Source of the DNA: Bacteroidota bacterium
GTDB taxonomy: Bacteria > Bacteroidota > Bacteroidia > Bacteroidales > Dysgonomonadaceae
Reading direction: 5' to 3'
Length of the DNA: 64,000 bases
NCBI GenBank assembly: GCA_023437305.1
Contig: JAEZGN010000021.1
Span: forward strand, 124,001 to 188,000
Translations under genes and position numbers: made by a program
The notes under the pieces: model-generated
Told to the model about the DNA's origin: nothing
Seen by the model: only the letters and a program-made list of their open reading frames with translations
The model's database searches: none
In this document: one piece after another, positions 58,180 to 64,000 of the stretch
Layout: the number at the start of each line of letters is the position of its first letter
Numbering within the stretch: the stretch's first letter is position 1

Positions 58180-59445
58180 CTAGTCAGCTCTCAAAGCCTC
58201 AACAGGCTGTATCGAAGCTGCCCGATTGGCAGGCCACAATATCCCTGCTACAATAATCAATATCATCACCATCAGTGCAACTACCAACGCAATCAATACC
58301 CGCTCGATAGAAACAGGAACTCGCCAAACGTCCAACACATCACCGATAAGCATATTTATATACACAATAAATGCGGGAATAATGGTCAAGGACATCAGAC
58401 ACAACCCCTCCAGTATCATGTGAAGACGCACTTTTCCCTTGTCTGCCCCTACCACCATACGGATACCAATCTCACTCCGACGCTGATATGTTCGTAGCCA
58501 GAATGTACCGAAAACACCCAAAAACACAGTGATAAGCACAAAAACCACCACATAGATCATGGGCAGGATAGACTCCCTGATTTCTTTTCCTACAATATCT
58601 TCTCTAAGCTTAGAAGAAGGTGTAACAGACGCTACATAAAGATTATTTTCTCGCAGACGGTCGCCCATCTCATTCTGAAAATTACCTTCAAAATGCTGTG
58701 CACTCCCCTCCTTAACACGAATACAAATATCAACTCTGGTTATATCATTGTCTTTGATCCAATCTTCGAGCTTAGAGTTTGTTATAATCTCAAAGAAAGC
58801 GCCCTCGTATGGGAAAAACTCCTGACGCTTCATCATACTACTAACAGCTATAACCCGATTCGATTTATTGCCCCGACCTCCCTCTTCGGGAAAAAAAACA
58901 TCCCTTCCTATGGCAGCATTTGTGCTCCCATAGAGCTGCTCTGCAACATCCTGTGTCAGAACAATTTGATTTTGCCCGCTTTCTTGAACCCGAATAGGCT
59001 TGTCATCAACTGTACGGATACGAAATACATCAAAGTAAGAAGGAGTAACATTCCTATCGCGAATAGCTTTTGTGGAAATAGAATCCACTTTCAACGAAGC
59101 CCACACACCTCCCATCGAGTAGGGCGCCGAGTAAAAAGATATTGCCGCAGCTTCTACATCGGGATATAATTTTATTCTATCCACCAAGCTAAGCAAAGAC
59201 TCCATTGGGGTTTGCGTAATTTCGTCGGGCGCAACATAGTTAGGGGCAATAGGAGATAGTGCTTTTAGGTTCAGCACATAAGTATTATCTATATCAAAGC
59301 CTTTAGGTTCTACATAGTTCTTTATCCTGACATACAAAAAGTCGGACATAAGCAGCAGGAAGAGAAACACAACAATCAACTCCAATATCAGCCAACCGTT
59401 ATGCCGACGTTCTATCCATATTTGTTTAAAAAGATTCTTTATCAT
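58180..59445 (-). CDS. ABC transporter permease, FtsX/MacB type
   Basis: 421 residues with four membrane spans: one at about 18-40 (LILELIVVFLFLLLMSDFLY), a long periplasmic MacB-like core (45-290), and three at the C-terminus (about 290-312, YVVVFVLITVFLGVFGTFWL; 340-365; 380-405). The cytoplasmic coupling motif RRSEIGIRMVVGADKGKVRLH and the C-terminal PANRAASIQPVEALRAD are typical. MacB/FtsX permeases do not form a channel but act mechanically across the envelope. It follows the next permease gene after 14 bases, so the two should form a heterodimer. Confidence 0.92.
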   Translation of the reverse strand: MIKNLFKQIWIERRHNGWLILELIVVFLFLLLMSDFLYVRIKNYVEPKGFDIDNTYVLNLKALSPIAPNYVAPDEITQTPMESLLSLVDRIKLYPDVEAAAISFYSAPYSMGGVWASLKVDSISTKAIRDRNVTPSYFDVFRIRTVDDKPIRVQESGQNQIVLTQDVAEQLYGSTNAAIGRDVFFPEEGGRGNKSNRVIAVSSMMKRQEFFPYEGAFFEIITNSKLEDWIKDNDITRVDICIRVKEGSAQHFEGNFQNEMGDRLRENNLYVASVTPSSKLREDIVGKEIRESILPMIYVVVFVLITVFLGVFGTFWLRTYQRRSEIGIRMVVGADKGKVRLHMILEGLCLMSLTIIPAFIVYINMLIGDVLDVWRVPVSIERVLIALVVALMVMILIIVAGILWPANRAASIQPVEALRAD

Positions 59446-59459
59446 CGTTAATTGTTTTT

Positions 59460-60722
59460 TTAATTCTCAGTATTTAATGACTCTACGATTTCTGCTTTGG
59501 CTATTCTCCATGCAGGCAAGATGGTAGACAGGATATTAATGAGCAGACAAACCAATATGGCGGCAACAAAAAGAGTAGGTTTCAGAATCATAGACAAATG
59601 CACGTTAACATCGGGATACCCCAACAAACTGTCTTTTGCCAGATATAAGAACAAAATGGACACTCCTACTCCAATAATACTCCCTATAAAGGTGATTGCA
59701 AAATTCTCTATAATAAGTTGCCCTATAATTTTTGGAGATGTTGCCCCAAAAGCTTTTCTCAAGCCAATCTCGGAACTTCGCTTTTTTATCTGAGAAAACA
59801 TAATGCCCAAGAGATTAAATATAGGCAAGAAGAGAAATAAAGCGGCAAGCGAAAGCATTCCCGAGAAATTACCATCCAGATGATCGCCCTGTACATAGTA
59901 AAACATGCGCTGAATACTCGTAATAGGTTGTTTCCATATATTGGCTTTAAACTCTTTCTGTCCCGAATTAAATGTGGCGATCCTGCTCTGAGCTTCTTGG
60001 CGAATAGCATCAAAATCACTCTTAGACTTAGCTAAAATACACAGCTGCAAATCGCCTCCTATCCCTTCGGCAATGTCAGTTTTCATTATTCCATCATTCA
60101 GCGAAAAGGGAGCCCAAATCTCGCCATAAGCTTCACTGACAGCATCACTCACAGAAGCAACAACCCCTAAGACTCTGTAATCGACATAATCTAATTGTAT
60201 GGTTTTGCCCGCAGCTTCTGTTGTGCCAAAAAATTCTCGTGCTACTTTATCGCTTATTACAGCCACAGGCATAGCCGAAGTAAACATCGACTCGGTATAA
60301 GAGGTCCCATTTAGAAAGCGAAAGTCAAACACTTTCCAAAAATTTGCATCCGTCTCTCTCACATCACATTGCCTGATCTTTTTATTACCCTGTACCGAAG
60401 TTTGCTTTTGTGTCACATTCGAAGTAACGGCTGTCAGCACTTCGGGAGTGCTCATTTTATAAAAACACTGCTGCACTATATTGTACCCCATTCCGCCTCC
60501 ACTATATCCTACATTATCTTTATTAAGACCTTCTATTACATTTACATAAAGCATTCTGCCTCGTTCCGAAACCGGTGCGAAAGATGCCGTTTTTATCTGA
60601 AATGTCAAGACTAAGATCATCATAGTGGCTACAGCCAAAACAGTACCCAAAATAGTAAAAAAGCCTACCAGAGGATTTTCTCTCAGACCAACGATTGCTT
60701 GTTTAAAATACTGCTTATACAT
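59460..60722 (-). CDS. ABC transporter permease, FtsX/MacB type
   Basis: 420 residues. N-terminal span at about 18-42 (LVGFFTILGTVLAVATMMIL), periplasmic MacB-like core, and three C-terminal spans (about 285-310, LSLAALFLFLPIFNLLGIMF; 335-360; 380-402). The coupling motif KKRSSEIGLRKAFGATSPKI is clear, and the ending PAWRIAKAEIVESLNTEN is typical. First gene of a two-permease unit; the ATP-binding subunit that must drive it is not in the window. Upstream are a sigma-54-like promoter and a palindrome, which suggests control by an NtrC-type activator. Confidence 0.93.
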   Translation of the reverse strand: MYKQYFKQAIVGLRENPLVGFFTILGTVLAVATMMILVLTFQIKTASFAPVSERGRMLYVNVIEGLNKDNVGYSGGGMGYNIVQQCFYKMSTPEVLTAVTSNVTQKQTSVQGNKKIRQCDVRETDANFWKVFDFRFLNGTSYTESMFTSAMPVAVISDKVAREFFGTTEAAGKTIQLDYVDYRVLGVVASVSDAVSEAYGEIWAPFSLNDGIMKTDIAEGIGGDLQLCILAKSKSDFDAIRQEAQSRIATFNSGQKEFKANIWKQPITSIQRMFYYVQGDHLDGNFSGMLSLAALFLFLPIFNLLGIMFSQIKKRSSEIGLRKAFGATSPKIIGQLIIENFAITFIGSIIGVGVSILFLYLAKDSLLGYPDVNVHLSMILKPTLFVAAILVCLLINILSTILPAWRIAKAEIVESLNTEN

Positions 60723-60842
60723 ACTTAATGCTTTTTGTATTATTACTGCTTTGTAAAAGCAACAACAAAATAGGTTTGCTTATATTTATCCTCATAAATC
60801 GTTAATTAATCATCGTTCAATGCATCTATTCCGAGATGTACA

Positions 60843-60858
60843 ATCAAACGTCCTGCCA
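60843..60858 (-). promoter_or_regulatory. Sigma-54-like promoter before the permease pair
   Basis: On the minus strand TGGCAG-GACGT-TTGAT lies about 120 bases upstream of the first permease. It fits the -24/-12 pattern TGGCAC-N5-TTGCA in the GG element and in spacing, but the -12 GC reads GA. No TAnnTTTG box is seen in this spacer. Confidence 0.4.
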
Positions 60859-60900
60859 AAAACACAATCAATTAATAACCAGCTGTTTAAATCATTAAAG

Positions 60901-60920
60901 AGTGTTCGATATCGGACACT
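60901..60920. promoter_or_regulatory. Palindromic activator-site candidate
   Basis: AGTGTTCGATATCGGACACT is a 20-base palindrome with one mismatched pair. It lies about 45 bases upstream of the sigma-54-like promoter, and a half-site-like TGTACGATTACA follows at 60922-60933. This looks like an upstream activating site for an NtrC-type regulator; no such gene is in the window. Confidence 0.5.
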
Positions 60921-61066
60921 TTGTACGATTACATTTAATAGAATGTGAAAATAACAAAGAAACCACCAATTGAAATTAGTATAACCGAATATTCAGAACA
61001 TATTCCTCATTTCTGAGAAAAGAGACAAAAATTAATATCAGTTTCTTCCACGAATAATAATTAAAA

Positions 61067-61098
61067 CAAAAGCGATTGCATTTCTGCAATCGCTTTTG
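61067..61098 (-). terminator. Terminator of the BamE-like lipoprotein gene
   Basis: CAAAAGCGATTGCA and TGCAATCGCTTTTG pair perfectly over 14 bases with the loop TTTC (plus strand). On the minus strand TTTTAATTATT follows. It is 50 bases after the stop codon. Confidence 0.85.
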
Positions 61099-61147
61099 AT
61101 ATGTCTTTAACCCTTAACCGCTGAAGCTAAGACAGCTTCGTCGACAA

Positions 61148-61489
61148 TCAATTATGCACGGCATGGGGAACAGGCACAGCAACAGGTACAGGAGACCGAT
61201 CGGGAATACCGGCAAACCATTCTACTAATTTATTGTTCAGAAAACGAATCGTGTAGCTATTTCCATACAAATTGTCGGAGTATGCGATTGTCTCCAAGTC
61301 ACCCTCAGGCACGGCAATAGCCTCAAGGTGTGTATACCTCGCACCCAACACACTCACAACCTCTTGCTTGGTCATCCCCAATCTTAGCTGTTTTACTTTC
61401 GAGTCTAAACTCCACACTCCACAAGATGATAGAAAAAGTGCAGTGAATAATATAAACATAAAGAATCTATTAGATAATATTCTTTTCAT
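61148..61489 (-). CDS. BamE/SmpA-like small lipoprotein
   Basis: 113 residues. Lipoprotein signal FMFILFTALFLSSC (Cys23). The motif KVKQLRLGMTKQEVVSVLG near 31-50 is the LxxGMTxxEVxxxLG pattern of BamE/OmlA-type domains, and AYSDNLYGNSYTIRFLNNKL forms the following strands. The domain is found in BamE and also in many unrelated envelope lipoproteins; the short C-terminal Pro-Val repeat (SPVPVAVPVPHAVHN) is not part of it. Membership in the outer-membrane assembly machine is not shown. Single gene. Confidence 0.82.
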   Translation of the reverse strand: MKRILSNRFFMFILFTALFLSSCGVWSLDSKVKQLRLGMTKQEVVSVLGARYTHLEAIAVPEGDLETIAYSDNLYGNSYTIRFLNNKLVEWFAGIPDRSPVPVAVPVPHAVHN

Positions 61490-61656
61490 AGTATATATTT
61501 TTATGATGTATCCTTGTAATTAAGACAAGAGCACTAAGAAAAGGTTTAATTGTAGAAACAAGAAAATATAGCAAGAAAAACAGCAAACAGAAATTTGTAT
61601 TTTCCGTTTGTTCCCATTCCAGTAAAAGGCAACAAGCTGTTCTCGTAATTATATTA

Positions 61657-62094
61657 TTACAATTCTAACAATTCGGTAATTTCATCATTTGCCAATATCA
61701 TGTTATCAAGATATTTTTCCAAATTATTTTTTAATTCTCGCGAAAAACTATTCAATAATTGCAGCTGGATTTCAACATGACAGTCATCATCGATACCCAG
61801 AATTGTTTTTATTCCCTTATATTTCAAATTAATATTTGCAGCGATATTAAGCATCTGCCCTCTTTCACTTTCCGGTAGTTCATAGCTGTGTAAGTTATAA
61901 AGAATCAGGCTAAACATTTCAGTCTCTAAAGGTATACAAACTACATTCTCGATATCTGCTCCAACAATATTATGAAGCGGGCGAATACTAAATGTATTCC
62001 CGTTATAAGTAAAAGTTATAAAGCGGTCTACATGACACTCAGGAAATAAACCTCTCTCTTTTAAACAATGGTAGAATTCATCTTTAATGTCCAT
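61657..62094 (-). CDS. YbjN-like protein
   Basis: 145 residues from the ATG at 62094. The frame is open to an ATG at 62208, but the extra 38 codons run into a pair of inverted repeats and look non-coding, so I take the inner start. Layout as in YbjN-type/type III chaperone-like folds: an N-terminal helix (MDIKDEFYHCLKERG), strands (HVDRFITFTYNGNTFSIRPL), a helix (SERGQMLNIAANINLKYKGI), two strands (KTILGIDDDCHVEIQLQLL) and a final long helix (LKNNLEKYLDNMILANDE). Such proteins are soluble and of unknown role. No partner gene is near. Confidence 0.68.
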   Translation of the reverse strand: MDIKDEFYHCLKERGLFPECHVDRFITFTYNGNTFSIRPLHNIVGADIENVVCIPLETEMFSLILYNLHSYELPESERGQMLNIAANINLKYKGIKTILGIDDDCHVEIQLQLLNSFSRELKNNLEKYLDNMILANDEITELLEL

Positions 62095-62137
62095 TCTCGT
62101 TTGATTTACGCCTTTCTGTTCCCTTCGAAAGACTTGA

Positions 62138-62305
62138 TACGTATATATAGAAGCGTGGGAATCAGCCGTACTATCATATTCAGAGGTATCGCCAAACACC
62201 CATCGCATAGATAGACAACTAACCCCACGCTCATATATAATTCATACTAAAAAACGTATAAACCAAATGAACGTGAGAGCCAATTGCTACTATCCCTATG
62301 CGATT
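62138..62305. repeat. Two overlapping inverted repeats
   Basis: TATATATAGAAGCGTGGG (about 62140-62157) is complementary, with small gaps, to CCCACGCTCATATATA (62225-62240); ATCGCATAG (62203-62211) is exactly complementary to CTATGCGAT (62297-62305). The two repeats interlock, as in a decayed palindromic element or an RNA pseudoknot. The remainder of 62306-62796 is AT-rich and shows no gene. Confidence 0.4.
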
Positions 62306-62796
62306 AAAATTTGGCGATTTTCCGAATATGGGATAATACCTTAACACTTCTCGTTTAAACCCTATATAACTCCAATACAATCCTCTGACATATTAGAATT
62401 AACACAAATTTAGACGAAAAGCACGACCCTTCAAAATATTTCAAATCAATAGTTTCGATAAAAAACAGAATTAGTTTCATTATCATAACAATATTCACTA
62501 ATGAACAAATAATTGGCTATACGTTCTTCTGATAATCTTTTACGTTGTCTGCAACTCCACAGAAAGCTCCACCTTCAAGTTGAAAATGTACCCTCCCTTA
62601 TTTAAACAATTATTTTGATATATTGAAAGAATTTCTGTAGGCAGAAGTAATTGTCAATGTTATAATACCCTTGCAATAAGCAACAAGGTCTTTATTAAAC
62701 CCACTTACAGTGTTAATGTTCATAAAAATGGTTGTGTTAACGTTCTTACAATCTCCTTGTTAATTTTATATATAAAAGCTTATTTCTTAGAACAAA

Positions 62797-62826
62797 AAAA
62801 GCAACTACATTTCTGTAATTGCTTTT
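62797..62826 (-). terminator. Terminator of the tRNA transcript
   Basis: AAAAGCAACTACA and TGTAATTGCTTTT (plus strand) pair over 13 bases with one mismatch and the loop TTTC. On the minus strand a run of seven T residues follows. It lies 10 bases after tRNA-Gly. Confidence 0.85.
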
Positions 62827-62836
62827 CTGTTATCAG

Positions 62837-62909
62837 AGCGGAAGACGGGGCTCAAACCCGCGACCCTCAGCTTGGAAGGCTAATGCTCTATCAACTGAGC
62901 TACTTCCGC
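62837..62909 (-). tRNA. tRNA-Gly (anticodon TCC)
   Basis: 73 bases on the minus strand, starting GCGGAAGTAGCTCAGTTGAT. The acceptor stem GCGGAAG pairs with CTTCCGC, the D loop is normal, the anticodon loop CTTCCAA gives the anticodon TCC, and the T loop is GGTTTGAGCC. CCA is not encoded. It is 25 bases downstream of tRNA-Tyr, in the same transcript. Confidence 0.97.
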
Positions 62910-62934
62910 AATGTATAATTTGCATCTCAAAAAG

Positions 62935-63017
62935 TGGGCAGTGAAGGATTCGAACCTCCGAAGACGTAAGTCAGCTGAGTTACAGTCAGCCCCAGTTGGC
63001 CGCTTTGGTAACTGCCC
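62935..63017 (-). tRNA. tRNA-Tyr (anticodon GTA)
   Basis: 83 bases on the minus strand, starting GGGCAGTTACCAAAGCGGCC. Acceptor stem GGGCAGT/ACTGCCC, anticodon loop ACTGTAACT with anticodon GTA, a long variable arm as in class II tRNAs, and the T arm GGAGGTTCGAATCCT. CCA is not encoded. Confidence 0.97.
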
Positions 63018-63034
63018 TTTTTGCTTTGCGGATA

Positions 63035-63065
63035 CAAAGGTAATACTTTTATTTATTCCTCCAAA
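63035..63065 (-). promoter_or_regulatory. Promoter of the tRNA-Tyr/tRNA-Gly unit
   Basis: On the minus strand TTTG (63062-63065), a spacer of 19 and TACCTTTG (63035-63042) give a near-ideal Bacteroidota promoter 18 bases before tRNA-Tyr. The -33 box lies within the last codons of ribH. Confidence 0.75.
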
Positions 63066-63550
63066 TTTCTACGGTAAAAATCTATCATTTTTATCGCAGT
63101 TATTGCGCATTCATCCCCTTTGTTACCGTGCTTGCCTCCGGCACGGTCTATAGCCTGCTGCATGTCGTCGGTAGTTAAAAGTCCGAATATGAACGGGATA
63201 TCGTAGCGAATATTCATATCCGCAATCCCTTGTGTTACGCCACTGCATACATAGTCAAAATGTGGAGTATCTCCTCTTACTACGCATCCGATAACGATAA
63301 CGGCATCCACCGGCTTATTTTCGGCCAGATGTTTTGCACCAAAAACAAGCTCAAAACTTCCCGGAACAAAGTCGATCAAGATATTTTCTTCTTTCACCCC
63401 ATGCTTCTTCAATGTGCTATACGCTCCGTCGAGCAAAGGCTTTGTTATATTCTCGTTCCATTCCGATACCACGATACCGACTGTCATTTCTTCTCCATTG
63501 GGCACTGTAGCCGGATCGTACGATGATAAATTATGGTATGCTGTTGCCAT
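63053..63550 (-). CDS. ribH: 6,7-dimethyl-8-ribityllumazine synthase
   Basis: 165 residues. RibH condenses ribityl-aminouracil with dihydroxybutanone phosphate, the last-but-one step of riboflavin synthesis, as an oligomeric shell. Motifs: VGIVVSEWNENITKPLLDGA (substrate ring stacking), VPGSFELVFGAKHLA, VIVIGCVVRGDTPHFDYVCS (the GxVIxGxTxHFxY active-site pattern with the catalytic His) and NKGDECAITAIKMIDF. The start ATG has a promoter just upstream. Confidence 0.97.
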   Translation of the reverse strand: MATAYHNLSSYDPATVPNGEEMTVGIVVSEWNENITKPLLDGAYSTLKKHGVKEENILIDFVPGSFELVFGAKHLAENKPVDAVIVIGCVVRGDTPHFDYVCSGVTQGIADMNIRYDIPFIFGLLTTDDMQQAIDRAGGKHGNKGDECAITAIKMIDFYRRNLEE

Positions 63551-63573
63551 TTTTTATATATTTTGTTAGGCTG

Positions 63574-63605
63574 CAAAGATACCGATTGTAAACAAATATC
63601 CAAAA
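63574..63605 (-). promoter_or_regulatory. Promoter of ribH
   Basis: On the minus strand TTTTG (63601-63605), a spacer of 19 and TATCTTTG (63574-63581) fit the consensus. The leader would be about 18-20 bases. Confidence 0.65.
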
Positions 63606-63750
63606 CTCAAAAAAGCTTTATCGATCAAAAGCTTTATCTAAAAACTTTAAACAACTTCTTTAATTCTTAATTTTTATCAATTAGCGAAGTAGATTGCAAA
63701 GATTTAACTAATTTCGCACACTATATAATAAGGTATTACAAATCATTGCA

Positions 63751-64000
63751 ATGAAAGTAAAAATCATAAATAAATCGCAACATCCCCTTCCCGAGTATGC
63801 CACCCCTTATTCAGCAGGAGTAGACCTCAGGGCTAATATAGAAAATCCGATTACACTAAAACCCCTCGAAAGAACGATGGTTCCTACAGGCCTCTATCTG
63901 GAGCTACCACAGGGCTACGAAGCGCAAATACGTCCTCGCAGCGGATTGGCTGCCAAACACGGGTTGACAGTGCTCAACTCTCCGGGAACAATAGATGCCG
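63751..64000 (+). CDS. dut: dUTP diphosphatase (partial)
   Basis: 83 residues are present before the window edge; the frame is open. Dut hydrolyses dUTP to dUMP, keeping uracil out of DNA and feeding dTMP synthesis. Motif 1 is ATPYSAGVDLRANIE, motif 2 is QIRPRSGLAAKHGLTVLNSP and motif 3 begins with PGTIDA, all in the order of the trimeric dUTPase family. The start ATG is fixed by the conserved beginning MKVKIINKSQHPLPEYATPY. Confidence 0.95.
   Translation, partial: MKVKIINKSQHPLPEYATPYSAGVDLRANIENPITLKPLERTMVPTGLYLELPQGYEAQIRPRSGLAAKHGLTVLNSPGTIDA

Noticed and set aside
62095..62208. N-terminal extension of the YbjN-like protein
   Set aside because: The 38 codons overlap two inverted repeats and have no protein-like features; the fold starts at Met 62094.
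62911..63153. 80-codon plus-strand open frame across tRNA-Tyr and ribH
   Set aside because: It is antisense to tRNA-Tyr and the end of ribH; the residues (VKDSNLRRRK...) are the typical false translation of a tRNA.

Overview
The window is a stretch of a Bacteroidota chromosome, most likely from the order Bacteroidales (a Dysgonomonas-like genome is a guess from the overall gene style, not a result). The reasons are: three SusC-type TonB-dependent receptors, two with SusD partners; a sigma/FecR regulatory pair; Bacteroidota-type promoter boxes (TAnnTTTG, often with an upstream TTTG or TTG); A-rich start regions without clear Shine-Dalgarno sites; and moderate-to-low GC with long AT-rich spacers.

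Layout. 1-3.1 kb: the 5' part of a SusC receptor with an STN signalling domain, its FecR anti-sigma factor and its ECF sigma factor, all on the minus strand, followed by a 0.2 kb MITE-like element. 3.7-7.5 kb: an ABC exporter, trmB and an Mrp-type Fe-S/P-loop ATPase. 7.7-10.1 kb: a secreted TonB-C-like protein, a SnoaL-like protein and an AraC regulator. 10.2-19.2 kb: a plus-strand cluster with an omega-amidase-like hydrolase, iorA, iorB, an aminotransferase, a GH92 alpha-mannosidase, phenylacetate-CoA ligase and a tandem-ACT protein. Apart from the mannosidase this reads as a route that transaminates aromatic amino acids, decarboxylates the arylpyruvates oxidatively to aryl-acetyl-CoA and interconverts that with the free arylacetate. 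19.5-22 kb: membrane pyrophosphatase. 22.2-24 kb: an AT-rich lipoprotein gene of unknown family. 24-33 kb: AhpD-like protein, a baeRF/Balon-like ribosome-associated protein, fumarase, a secreted protein with a plug-like motif, purN, then acpP-fabF-rnc and folD. 33-42 kb: DUF3298 lipoprotein, rsmG, an Rrf2 regulator with an NAD(P)-binding oxidoreductase, Ada, a Met/His-rich small protein, an MBL-fold hydrolase and glycine dehydrogenase. 42.2-43 kb: a periplasmic HMA protein overlapping an NlpE-like lipoprotein. 43-54.4 kb: two consecutive minus-strand SusC/SusD pairs. 55-64 kb: asnA, a TGS-type nucleoside kinase, two FtsX/MacB permeases without an ATPase, a BamE-like lipoprotein, a YbjN-like protein, tRNA-Tyr and tRNA-Gly, ribH and the start of dut.

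The most striking non-genic feature is a family of about 70-105 bp palindromic repeats with arms close to GTCATNCTGAG...GAATCTC. Eleven copies are seen, all in intergenic spaces, and they occupy five of the six spacers of the arylpyruvate cluster. Two copies sit inside a second, unrelated inverted repeat that looks like a split terminator hairpin, and two copies carry the same colinear long-arm extension. A different palindrome (5507-5599), a MITE-like element (3164-3364) and two nested inverted repeats near 62.2 kb add to the repeat content.

Other points worth a second look: a strong terminator placed inside the 3' coding end of purN; a tRNA promoter reaching into the end of ribH; IorA without its C-terminal ferredoxin domain; Mrp and NlpE homologues that lack their family CxxC motifs; a sigma-54-like promoter with a palindromic upstream site before the ABC permease pair; and a tiny Cys/Tyr-containing reading frame between two perfect hairpins at 48.8-49.0 kb.
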